From Scalesia atractyloides (Eukaryota > Streptophyta > Magnoliopsida > Asterales > Asteraceae): DNA of 64,000 bases. The DNA lies in assembly GCA_947069175.1 (NCBI GenBank), contig CAMTDV010000013.1, forward strand, positions 17,437,412 through 17,501,411, read 5' to 3'. A model generated the notes under the pieces. The model made no database searches. It was not told where the DNA came from and was given only the letters and a program-made list of their open reading frames with translations. This document shows, in pieces, positions 10,969 to 20,892 of this stretch. Position 1 is the first letter of the stretch. The number at the start of each line of letters is the position of its first letter. Position numbers and translations under genes: made by a program.

Positions 10969-10972
<4 letters not shown>
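9887..10972. mobile_element. (TA)n-bounded element, about 1.1 kb
   Basis: It starts GGGTTTGCATCATGTGAGAA after the microsatellite and ends GGTTCTCTTAGGATCTCTAT before a (TA)n run at 10973-11004; the ends are imperfect inverted repeats with GAGAATC/GAGAACC blocks. A further TA run interrupts it at about 10214-10278. From about 10445 to 10905 there is an inner segment with ACCGGTTAATACC on the left and AACCCGGTATAGTTC on the right, possibly a nested hAT-like MITE. No protein is encoded. Confidence 0.55.
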
Positions 10973-11010
<38 letters not shown>

Positions 11011-12361
11011 GATAAATAAAATAATTTTAAAAATCTAAATGAGTCAACAAATGCATACTATTGACAGTGTAAAGGTTAAATTGAATCTAAGAATTGATAG
11101 AAATTTATTGGTTTAAGAGTTCTGAATCCTTTATATTTATATTTATATGAGTGAGATACTTATATTATAAGGAATGGTTGTGAATGGAGAAGAGATTAAA
11201 TATATGTAAATATTACGATTCATCTGTAAATATATGAGAAAAATATTTATCCCTTATAATTTTGTTAATATTTTTAAAGGTGATTAAAAGTGGAGTAGAG
11301 AGAAAATATAATGAAAAAAGTATAAAAAATATTATTTAATTAAACAAGAAGAAAAAAAATATTATTTTTAGTGTAATTTTATAGATATGGATAAAAATTA
11401 TAATATAAATGCTAAATAACATTTCTCTTGAAATCTTTGTCTCTATCTCTATTTATAGAAAATCAACTTTCTTTAAATTTTGTTTAACCTCCCGTATAGC
11501 AAAATCTTTAACTTTGGAGATGTAAATTCAGAATTTCTATACACATAGATTCCCAAAAGCTAAATCTTTATAATTTGATGATGTGGATGGGGATTTGAAC
11601 TGAGAAGAAAAATAGAAGAAATCTTTAATTTAAATTAAGTACACGTGTTACATTTAGATGGTTTTATACCTTCAATTATTTCTTTTTGTACCAGATTTGT
11701 TTATATAGGATAAATTTTGATATATGTAAAATAAAGTATATTTAACTATTTAATTAGAAAGAGAATAAATAATGGTTACATTATTTAGAAAATAATTAAT
11801 AGTTACACCAAAATCTCCTTTTGATATTAAAAACAAAGTTAAAATAATAACATTACTTAAATAGTCTTCTTAAAAGATTCCTCTGATATATGTGTGTATA
11901 TATATATACAAGGTAAAGTTACGATGAGAATGTATACATCGTGTGAGAACTGCGAGAACTTGGTAAAAAATCATTCAAATTCAAAAATATTTCGTAATAG
12001 TATGGTATCGCATAACATATTAAAATATCTTTTCTAAATAAAAAAACTATATCAATACAATACTTCAATCAAAAAATTGTAAAATGCTTATTTTATGTAA
12101 TTTTCTTGAAAAATATTAATATATGAAAAAGTTAGGGCAGTTAAATTAAGTGAGGGAAGTTGGTTTAAAAGCCAATAATTGTATGTATTTTTTTCACTTA
12201 AGGACTAGTTTATATTATATGATGGCAAGATTTTGGGATCACTTAATCTCCATCATTGGATTGCTAGACAAAACTTCATGTTCTTCCTAACCTTCACACG
12301 CTCCCCACTTTGTATTCAGAATCAAGAGAAACTTATTCTTCATTGAAAACTAGAAAACTTT
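10973..12361. other. AT-rich spacer
   Basis: No gene is visible. It contains one arm of a dispersed repeat (11707-11820) and, at about 11898-11990, a (TA)-preceded sequence with GTGAGAACTGCGAGAAC that resembles one end of the (TA)n-bounded elements but has no matching other end. Confidence 0.5.
11707..11820. repeat. Dispersed repeat copy 1
   Basis: About 110 bp (core AGGATAAATTTTGATATATG ... AATAATGGTTAC) recurs in the same orientation at 19240-19353. Function unknown. Confidence 0.7.
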
Positions 12362-12366
12362 ATACT
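12362..12366. other. Target site duplication ATACT, left
   Basis: ATACT directly precedes TGTTGATG. The identical five bases follow the inverted right end at 17041-17045. Confidence 0.85.
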
Positions 12367-12450
12367 TGTTGATGCACTTTGTGGCCGTCACTATACGAAT
12401 AGGCTAGAAAGAGTGTGTACTGAATATTTTATAGATTAAAGAAGAACACA

Positions 12451-12455
12451 CGACC
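12451..12455. other. Target duplication CGACC of the solo Gypsy LTR, left
   Basis: CGACC here is repeated at 14728-14732, immediately outside the TGTCACACC...TGTTACA unit. Confidence 0.9.
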
Positions 12456-13454
12456 TGTCACACCCTGACCCGCAGCGGAAATGGTAGTCGGGCATGATTG
12501 GGTTTTCATCAAAGCTCATGACATTTACTATAAAGTTTCATATTTATTATTTCGTTTTAAAGAAGAACATTACAATAAACATACAAGTACAACATGTTCA
12601 AATACATTTTTCATGACTTCATTATTTTTCTTCTAAGACAATTTCCTATGTGTTCCTTGCTTCAACTTGTCCACCTGTATCATGTGTAAAAATAGGGTTT
12701 TGGGTCAACAAAAAGTTGGTGAGTGAATCTTATTTAAATATTTGAAAGGATTAGTTATGTTGGTTATTTGAATAAAATTGTGCATAACCAAATATGAATA
12801 AACGTAAATGTAAATTTAATCAAAACACATAATATCAAACAATGCACAAGCATACACACCAAATGATGAACAATGAGATCAAGGCTCAATCAAACGGAGC
12901 CGATCAATGAGGCACGCGATGTTCAACTCGTCTCCCACGAGGAACTGATGGGCCTAATGAATGATTTGCACGCAACTTGACAAAATGTAAACACGTATCA
13001 CAACAAACAATATTTACATCATAAGTTTAGGTCATATAATGGTAATGGCACAAGTTTGAATAAACGGAATAATTAAAGCGACACATGATACACCCCAAAA
13101 TATGAATAAAAAGGGGAATTTGTAAGGATTCACTCACAGTGGGTGCGTTCCTTGATCACGATGAATGCGCACGAATATTATGATTCAACCGACGAGGGAA
13201 AAACTAACCTAAATAATAACGAAATGATTCGTAAATAAATAAACTTTATTTGAGATTAATATTTTTAATTAGTGCTCTTAATGAGATTGTTAGATTTATT
13301 TTTGTGTGTTTAAGAAATTTTCTAACTTTAAAAATCTTATTTTTAAGTATTTTTAATTAATTTTCCAATTAAATAAATAAATAAAAAGAAAATAAAAAAG
13401 GTTGACTTTTTGACCGTTGACCGTGACCGTGACCGGTCGATGTGTTTATTCTAT

Positions 13455-13531
13455 GCGCTGAGTGAGGTTCGAACTCGTGACCTCTTGTACACGTGCACGC
13501 AGCTCTACCAACTGAGCTACGTGTCTAACCC
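13455..13531 (-). other. tRNA-like module 1 in Gypsy LTR copy 2
   Basis: It is the counterpart of 607-683: GGTTAGACAC lead, the same 9-bp hairpin with loop AGTTGGTA, then B-box-like GTTCGAACC. The segment between hairpin and B-box differs at several positions from copy 1 while the hairpin is unchanged. Confidence 0.7.
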
Positions 13532-13617
13532 GAAATATTTCTGATTTTAATTATATTTATATACTTACTGGTTTAAATCTGGAATTTAATTAATTAAAAA
13601 GGTTTTAAAACCATTGA

Positions 13618-13700
13618 GCCGCTGCCCAGGCACTGCCTCGAACCTGCGACCTTGGTCTTGCGACGCACCCAGCCCTACCAACTGGGCTGGGTGTCTAACC
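13618..13700 (-). other. tRNA-like module 2 in Gypsy LTR copy 2
   Basis: A CGGGTTAGACAC lead precedes a perfect 10-bp stem (13666-13675 with 13684-13693; CACCCAGCCC/GGGCTGGGTG) and B-box-like GGTTCGAGGC. The stem sequence differs from that at the same place in copy 1 (CACACAGTC/GACTGTGTG), yet pairing is kept. Confidence 0.7.
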
Positions 13701-13792
13701 CGTTAATAATAGGAATTATATTATACTTATTAACTTATTGAGAGATGATATGATTGCTTAAAAAGAAACTGGTAACAAAACAGACTTGTTAA

Positions 13793-13860
13793 AGACTCGA
13801 ACCTGGGACATCTACATTATGTTTGCACACAGTCCACCACTGGACTGTGTGTCTAACCCG
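13793..13860 (-). other. tRNA-like module 3 in Gypsy LTR copy 2
   Basis: A CGGGTTAGACAC lead, a perfect 10-bp CACACAGTCC/GGACTGTGTG hairpin and B-box-like GGTTCGAGTC. It is the counterpart of 943-1022. Confidence 0.65.
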
Positions 13861-14160
13861 GTTTAGAATCCATTTTAATTATACATATATTCTCTTTGAA
13901 CTTCATCTTCTTCATTAGCAATAACACAGACTCAGGATCCGCCTGTGTTAAATTTAAACACTTGTTTTAGTTCCTGTGTAGATGATTGAAATGTATTAAG
14001 AGAAAGATTGGACAGGGTATACCAGACACTTGCGGCCTTGTCTTCTCCGACGAGATTCCTGGTGACAAAACGTTTTCCGGTGAGAATTCAGAAACAGCAA
14101 AAATTGCACAGAGGGTAATGATTGAGAGTTTAAGGAGTGAAAGTGAGGTGGGGGCATCGA

Positions 14161-14169
14161 TATTTATAG
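14161..14169 (-). promoter_or_regulatory. TATA-like box of the Gypsy solo LTR
   Basis: The minus strand reads CTATAAATA about 560 bp inside the LTR start. If it is used, transcripts would begin near 14130 and include the three sense tRNA-like modules. Confidence 0.45.
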
Positions 14170-14430
14170 AGCAATCACCGATTTCGGTTATGGTTAAATC
14201 ATTCTTCGGTTTTTTTGTAAATCATTGAATTTGGTCAGTTTTTGAATGAAATTAAGGTTGGATTTCGGTTATAACGGATGTTTAACATCGGTTACCTTCA
14301 GTTACTGGCAAAGAAAGCCGTTAGTCGCCGAGATGATTCAGGTTCGGCGGTTACAGATTCGATAGTTTGAATTTCCGACTCGGTGTCCGTTTGGGTATAA
14401 AATTTAATTGTTTCAGATTTGAATTAAGTT

Positions 14431-14503
14431 GGGTGTGTGGTGTAGTGGTGTAGAGTGTGTTTGGTTAGGGGTGAGACCCGGGTTCGATTCCCGCGGTCTA
14501 CCC
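14431..14503 (+). other. tRNA-like module 4 (opposite strand) in Gypsy LTR copy 2
   Basis: GTGTGGTGTAGTGGTGTAGAG is A-box-like only loosely. The T-arm CGGGTTCGATTCCCG has a 4-bp stem and a 7-nt loop. It is the counterpart of 1863-1943. Confidence 0.6.
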
Positions 14504-14727
14504 CTTTTTATTTATATTTTTTTTGTTTTTATTTATTTTGTATAACTGTTATATATATATATATATGTATATTATATATTTATTATTATTATTATTATCT
14601 TTATTTATATTATTAGTATAACGAATCTCTGAAATGATTAACGTACATTTGTAACGAAAGGACCATAATATAAACTTGATAAAAAAATGGTGCGGGTTTT
14701 GGAACCCGTTTTTCGACAAATGTTACA

Positions 14728-14732
14728 CGACC
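14728..14732. other. Target duplication CGACC of the solo Gypsy LTR, right
   Basis: Partner of 12451-12455. The interrupted host reads through correctly when one copy is removed, as the uninterrupted version near 16868 shows (ACACAACCCAAGTGCG). Confidence 0.9.
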
Positions 14733-14739
14733 AAAGTGC

Positions 14740-14895
14740 GAACAAGTACTAGCTCGTACTAGTGACATGTGCCTCGTACGAGTGACTATATGCTTCGTAC
14801 GAGTGACTCTTGTTGCTCGTACGAGTGACAACATCTCTCACTTGTACGAATGACCCTTCGTACGGGTGACAACATGCTTAGTTCGCACGAGTTGT
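14740..14895. repeat. CGTACG-centred short repeats in the non-autonomous LTR
   Basis: Six or more degenerate copies of CTCGTACGAGTGAC lie here, upstream of the TATA box; each is itself a near palindrome. More copies sit inside the element at 15395-15500 and in the right-end palindrome. They could be protein-binding sites, but that is inference. Confidence 0.75.
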
Positions 14896-14900
14896 CATGT

Positions 14901-14910
14901 CTATAAATAG
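14901..14910 (+). promoter_or_regulatory. TATA box of the non-autonomous Copia-type LTR
   Basis: CTATAAATAG, about 235 bp before the LTR end, just downstream of the CGTACG repeats. Confidence 0.6.
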
Positions 14911-15136
14911 GTGTTATGTGTTCATTGTTTGTAAGTTTTGGAAGTTCCCTTAGGGGAAACATTGGCGGATTCTCTCCAGGAACTCCGCCAGCCAGTCAAG
15001 ATGTATACTCTTTCGGTATGAATGAATGAATTGAAAAGCTTCCGCTGATTCTGTGCCTACATGTCTATTTCGTTCTGCCGAATCGGTTCTATCCCGAAAG
15101 CTTCCGTCTAGAACCGCCGCCGACCACGGGACCACA

Positions 15137-16768
15137 ACTGGTATCAGAGATACGGTACCGAGTCATTCAATCTAACAGTTGATGAATCACCTACGCTCAT
15201 GAATTTTGGACGTATGAGAGGTTTTGGACGTAAAACATCAAATAAACGGACAATCCTCGGATATAATGTAAAATTGAAACCATAGGATTGTTATAAGCTG
15301 GCTTCGACCAGATCTGGGCAAAAATCATGTCAAAATTTGAAGAAATGAAGATTCTGGATCGAAAAGACAAGTTTCATCCGTATGGGCGAGTCTCAGTGGC
15401 TCGTACGAGTGACAATTGGCCACTCGTACGAAGCATCACTTGTACGGAGCACCACTCGTACGAAGCATCACACGTACAAAGTTAAGCTCGTAAGAAGCAG
15501 TGAGCAAAAAAAAAATTTGGTGATTACAAGTTTTTTCGAGATTTTAACGTTTAATTCAGCCTGATCGGAGACACCGTCTAGAGCTTCAAAGTATAGATTT
15601 GATGATACGATCACAAAGGGATTAAGATTTTGGGATAGTCACTGATACCTGCGCAACACGTTGATCATCTGGTGTAGTGATTATTAATGAGCCTTAATGT
15701 TTAGTCAGCATTTGATCAAAACTGCAAAATTTGGGAAATTTTTGACAAAATTTGAAGAATCATATGCTGCAGTCCCACCGTAAGCCTCATTCCCATAAGA
15801 ACTCGACATCAGAATTTACAAAAATGAGGGGGAATAAAAATTTTCACATATATCTTAAAATTCTGGCATTTTTGAAATTCATGGCGCTGCAACTGTATCC
15901 GGGTGGTTCAGACTGCAGATTATCTGGGAATCACAGAGGATCAAAGATTCATTAGAGATGAGATAACATTTATGTCTATTCATGAAATAGACTATACATT
16001 TGGAATGTGTGATCGAAGAATGTTCAGAATTTTCAAATCATGATACAGATTGATGCTCAAGGGCTAACCACCTGATCCCCGATGTAGAAGTGGAAGCACA
16101 CACGACGACGTGGATGTACACATGTTAGCCTATCATTAACTTTGCATTGCAAATGAACTGTTTTTCGGACTAACCGCCAGAAAACACGGATGTCTTGTAG
16201 TTTCAGTGCCCATTCCAGTGGAGATAGCTATACATATGTTTTTGTGACTAAAAAGGAAGAATGTGATTCTGATTGCCAAAGAATGTTTCTCAGATTCGAT
16301 GTGTCACCAGATAGTTTGTTTCCAATGATTTGCTGATCGAGAAGATTTTTGCGGATGTTTATTGATTTGAAGTTTTTCGGTGTGGTATTTCAAAGTTTCT
16401 GTCAATTGCTGGTTGTCTTTTGAAGATCGGAGGATCGAGCATCAAGGGGGTGCGCTAAACCGAATGCGGATATGCTTAAACGTCGAAACGGAGAAACTGC
16501 GTTGTTTAATTTCAAGTTGGTGATCATTCGAGCAAATTTGTAGATCAAGAAAATCAGAGGAGGTTCTGAACCGTGCAAACAACGACCTGAAGATTAATTT
16601 CTAGAGAAAATTATTTCAAGGGGAATGTTGCTTAAACGTGATAATGCAAACCCGGATCTTCAATCAAGGGGGAATTACAACGTCAACAGATACCCGATTG
16701 AAGTTGCAGAATATTCAAACACAACTCTCAGATTTCAAGTTCAAGTTCAAGCTTCGATAGTGACGTCC
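15137..16768 (+). other. Non-coding interior of the element
   Basis: About 1.6 kb between primer site and purine tract with no protease, integrase or RT motif in any frame; the longest open frame (16625-16852) has no recognised domain. CGTACGA repeats recur at 15395-15500. The layout is that of a small LARD or large TRIM. Confidence 0.7.
15139..15149 (+). other. Primer-binding site (initiator tRNA-Met)
   Basis: TGGTATCAGAG, a full match to the usual Copia primer-binding core, two bases after the LTR end. Confidence 0.85.
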
Positions 16769-16779
16769 AAGGGGGAAAT
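16769..16779 (+). other. Polypurine tract
   Basis: AAGGGGGAAAT stands directly before the second LTR start at 16780, the expected place for plus-strand priming. Confidence 0.8.
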
Positions 16780-17040
16780 TGTTGATGCACTTTATGGCCA
16801 TCAATGTGCGAATAGGCTAGAAAGAGTGTGTATTGAATGTTGTATAGATTAGAGACGAACACACAACCCAAGTGCGAACAAGTACTGGCTCATACGAGTG
16901 ACATGTGCCTCGTACGAGTGACTTGTACGAGCCAGTACTCGTTCGCACTTGAGCTGTGTGTTCGTCTCTAATCTATACAATATTCAATACACACTCTTTC
17001 TAGCCTATTCGCACAGTGATGACCATAAAGTGCATCAACA
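16780..17040. repeat. Palindromic right end of the non-autonomous element
   Basis: The forward arm (from 16780) carries the first ~140 bp of the LTR. The reverse complement of 16921-17040 repeats the same sequence from TGTTGATGCAC with about eight mismatches in 119 bp. The turn lies near 16900-16925. The two arms look more alike than either is to the 5' LTR. The LTR segment with the TATA box and the normal CA end is absent. Confidence 0.9.
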
Positions 17041-17045
17041 ATACT
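17041..17045. other. Target site duplication ATACT, right
   Basis: ATACT directly follows the inverted LTR end ...GCATCAACA and matches 12362-12366. Confidence 0.85.
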
Positions 17046-17104
17046 ATTCATATACTCAATATATGATATCACACACACACACACAACATATATATATATA
17101 TATA

Positions 17105-18860
17105 GGTGAGGTTATTGTAAAAAAGTGTTTTTTTTTTTGTGAGAAAGGTAAGAAAGAATCTAAACCATTAGATTTTTAATCTACTGGTTGAGATATTGAT
17201 GACAATCTTGTAAATAGTGTTGACTATTAAAATAATTAATTTTCTAGATTAAGGGTATACAGGTAAATTTAACATTTTTAAATTAAGAAACTAACATTAA
17301 TGCATATGCAAGTTCTCCCCTTCTTTTTTAAATGTCAATAACTTTTTATACGTAACTCTTTTTTTTAAAAAAAAATCACATCATAATAATGAGTGTTTTT
17401 TATCTTTAATATAAGTACCATATCGATATACTTATGTAGAGAAAAAATTACGTCTCGCTTGGATGTTTTAGTCCATGGTATTTTTTCTATGTTCATAAAA
17501 TGGTGTTTTAATTGTATTGTGAATCAAGGCGTTGTATTTTACGGTAAAACAAACTTGCTTAAATTCAGTTTACAGATGTTCGAAAATTAGGATAATAGAG
17601 AACAACAAAAAAAACACTATCCAAATCATATACTATGAAAAACACTATATATATAAAAGCACCCTAACTCATTGAAGACACCTATTGAATTCATCATTAA
17701 AAAAGACACCATAACACACCCTAACTCATTGAAGACGCCTATTGAATTCACCATTCACCAGAACCCTCTTAAGAAATACACCGTAACAACCATGTAAATT
17801 ACAATTATACCCTAAAATAAAAAGACATCATAAACACCCTAACTCATTGAAGACACATATTGAATTCACCATTTACCAGATGCCTCTTAAAAAGATACCG
17901 TAACAACTATGTAAATTACAATTATACCCTTAAAAAGACACCATAACACACCTAACTCATTGAAAACACCTATTGAATTCACCATTCACCAAAACTCATA
18001 GCACCATACGATAAAAACACCATATATATAAAAAAACACCATGCACCTTTCAACAAAACACCATATATAAGAATAAAACACCACAATGATAATATGAACA
18101 CAACATGTGCAACAAAACCCACCCCCAACCACTAATATAGAAATTAAACACCATATAAGACTGCTACTATCGTTATCAATGATAATAGAAATGACACCAT
18201 ATTTTTAAAAACACCAAAACATGCAAAATAGTCTGTACAATAAAACCACCATTCGGAAAATAAACACCTTGTACAAATAACATCTCACAAAAACCAATAT
18301 ACAAATAAAACACCATATACATATGCTACTATCATTATCAAACATAACATAACAACACCATACTTTCTTTGACCCTCAAACCCCACATACCTAACACGAT
18401 TGTTTGAAACAAAAAATTTGAACAATATATATAATTAAAAAAGGGTATTCGTTACCGATCAACAAAAAGATGTAGACATCGATCGAACAAAGAAACAAAA
18501 GCCACCCAAGATTTTAATACCTAGTTCATCGTTATCCATCGATCGAGATGTTAATGTATATGGTGTCGAAGATGATCAGTAAATCTCATAACCGTGAATG
18601 GAAAAATGATCAAGATGCTATAAATAAATTTTTGTTATGATATGGTGTCGAATATGATCAGTAAATTCAAAAAACAAATTAAAATTTGAATTCCCTAAAA
18701 TAACTACCAAAAAATCGGTTGCAAATATTCATTTCTTAATTAGATTTTATTAGTCAAATTACAATTATACCCTTAAACTACCAAAATCAGAAGGGACATG
18801 TGTCACCACCAAAATCTTTCTTATCCTTCTCACACATTTATATTTTTTTACAGGAACCTC
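17105..18860. mobile_element. (TA)n-bounded element, about 1.75 kb
   Basis: The left end GGTGAGGTTATTGTAAAAAA after a (TA)n run pairs with the reverse complement of the right end (GAGGTTCCTGTAAAAAAATA), and both continue into AGAA(A)GG(A)TAAGAAAGA. The interior is non-coding and holds tandem repeats at 17660-17995 and many ACACCAT-type motifs. Confidence 0.65.
17660..17995. repeat. Tandem repeat array, four units
   Basis: CCTAACTCATTGAAGACACC and the following bases recur at about 17660, 17717, 17835 and 17948; spacings are 57, 118 and 113 bp, so one unit is a half-length version. CCATGTAAATTACAATTATA closes the longer units. Confidence 0.85.
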
Positions 18861-18917
18861 TATACACACACGCGCGCGCACAAACACACGCGCGCGCACA
18901 CATACATATATATGATA
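18861..18917. repeat. CA/CG/TA alternating tract
   Basis: Two CGCGCGCG-type stretches sit inside CA and TA repeats, giving over 40 bp of nearly alternating purine-pyrimidine, a Z-DNA-prone composition. Confidence 0.85.
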
Positions 18918-20892
18918 ATTTTCTATAAATAGGAAAAAAAATTGAAACAATGGAAACGCTCTACTTTATTGTTGTATTTAATTTTACTATAGGATATATG
19001 AGTAATTTAATAAACTGATTAATTCATTGATATCCCATAATTTCACTAAATAAATTATACAATTTATTGTGGGATACACTTCTTCAAACTTAGAGATACG
19101 ATAGAGGATCAATGTTTGTTTCCATATGTATAGAATAAGCTTGTTATATGTGTAGGATAGATAAATCTAAATGCACGTATGATTAAATTCAACAGATTTT
19201 CTAGAGAGATGGGAGATGACTAATGTTTGTTTTGATATATGTAGGATAAATTTTGATATATGTAAAAGAAAATGTTCTTGACTAATTAATTAGAAGGAGG
19301 ATAAATAATGGTTACGTTATTTAGAAAATAATCAATCGTTACACCAAAATCTCCAAAATGCCATTACCCAATTTGATTTGATTTTATTAATAATAAATTA
19401 GATAATGACTAATTTACCCTTAATTTTATTAATATTTTAAAAGTTGTATATATGACATTTTTAACAACTTTCTTTTATATCACTTTTACGAAACATTTTG
19501 GTTTTAAATTCTTTTTACATTTAGTAGTTGCTTTTTTTAATTGTTCTTTAGTTTTTCGTCTATGTATATAGATTTTTTAAGTGAACACTAATAAAAACGT
19601 TAATAATTTCTACATTACCATTGCTGTAAAAAAATCTGAAGAATGATTATGTAAAAACGTAACTGAACCAGTGAACAACATCAATTAAATATCCAGAAAC
19701 AACTAACATTAACTTTAGTTTAAAACCAATTAAACAGCCCAGTGAACTAAAGCAATTAAATTAAACATTTAAATTGCCACTACTCTTGATCATCGAAAAA
19801 AAGAAATATATAATATAACATAAAAAAATCAGTGATCATCAAATTAAATTGGCACGAAACAAGGTCGAACTATTAACAGTCGGTGGTGAAGATTGTAATC
19901 GAGATGGATGGAACCCACTTTAGTCATTTTAGAAAGTTTTAATAAGGGAGGAGAAATATGAAATTTTAATTCGGATGAAGTAAATATGTAATTGACATTG
20001 GGACTATAAGGGAAAATATGTACTTTCTTGACACATGTAAAAAAATTTAAGAGTGATTTAAAAGAAAATTGATTTTAATTATTTTTTTCATTAGTTCTTA
20101 CGATTTTTGTAGCATTTAAGGTTCGCAAGATAATAAATTCGCTTTGTTTAGGGTTGTAAACCACTTTAGATAAAATCCAAAATAATATAACTTTTACCTA
20201 TGATGTCAACAGTTTTTAAATAACTGACAAGACAAACGGATGAAACTTTTACCACATACATATATCAAATCCTAACCAACCTCTTATCTACTACGCAATC
20301 ATGATTCATGCATGACAAATGTATAGCGGGCCTCTTTAGTATAAATGCTCTCTAATGTAGATTTTTCACATCATTCCTAAAAGTAGTTAATTGATAGTGA
20401 TTATCTAATCTTAATTACAATTAACTTATAACAAGATAATAAGATTAAACGAGCACACACTGTATCTACTTCAATCAAGAAAGCTTGACAAGACATTTCA
20501 AATTTAAGTTTGTGATAAGTGACGTCTTTAAAAAGAATTAAATGTCATATATTCCAGACGTAAAAATGTATCTTGAATCTATGGATCCTTTAGACATGAC
20601 AAAGGATGATAATAGTGCCTTGAAAGACAAAGCAAAACAAAGCAAAAGGTATCGCCTTCCTGCTTAAATATATTCATGAGTTAATTACACAAACAAAATG
20701 ATTTACTAAAATACCACCAATTAGTAATAAGGTTTTCGAGTAGTAAGTTTAGGTCATATCATTTCTGCGACACTTTAGGGGTACGAAGACTAATATACAT
20801 TAATTTTTCTGTTAAATCTAAATTAAATGATCAAAATACCCTTTAACTTAAAAAAACAAAAAGAAATGAAACATTATGGATTGTTTATGTCA
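18918..20892. other. AT-rich spacer
   Basis: No gene is recognised. It contains the second copy of the dispersed repeat (19240-19353). Confidence 0.5.
19240..19353. repeat. Dispersed repeat copy 2
   Basis: Same-orientation partner of 11707-11820. Confidence 0.7.

Larger units (their letters stand above)
12456..14727 (-). mobile_element. Solo LTR of a Gypsy (Tekay-like) element, 2272 bp (copy 2)
   Basis: It is bounded by TGTCACACC and TGTTACA (TG...CA on both strands) and by CGACC target duplications, with no internal region, so it is a solo LTR left by recombination between two LTRs. The minus orientation is inferred from the GGGTGTGACA end, shared with the pol-bearing element on the right of the window. 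A TATA-like box at 14161-14169 then lies upstream of the three sense tRNA-like modules, so these would be in the transcript. It is homologous to 1-2126 but clearly diverged, so the two are separate insertions of one family. Confidence 0.9.
12367..15136 (+). repeat. 5' LTR of the non-autonomous element, split by a solo LTR
   Basis: The first 89 bp (12367-12455) and the last 404 bp (14733-15136) are one LTR of about 493 bp. It starts TGTTG and ends GACCACA, two bases before the primer-binding site. The break is filled by the Gypsy solo LTR. Its start matches 16780 onward, which fixes the reading. Confidence 0.85.
12367..17040 (+). mobile_element. Non-autonomous Copia-type LTR element with an aberrant right end
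   Basis: Perfect 5-bp duplications ATACT flank it at 12362-12366 and 17041-17045. It starts TGTTGATGCAC, has a tRNA-Met-type primer-binding site at 15139, a purine tract AAGGGGGAAAT at 16769, and a second LTR start at 16780. Without the nested solo LTR and its duplication (2277 bp) it is about 2.4 kb. The interior (15137-16768) has no gag or pol, so it would depend on enzymes from another element. The second LTR does not run its full length: after about 140 bp it turns back as an inverted copy and ends TGCATCAACA. Both outer ends are therefore LTR starts. Confidence 0.85.

Noticed and set aside
13986..14228. 80-codon open frame on the plus strand
   Set aside because: It lies wholly in the non-coding Gypsy solo LTR, antisense to it, and is not preserved in the homologous LTR at 1-2126.
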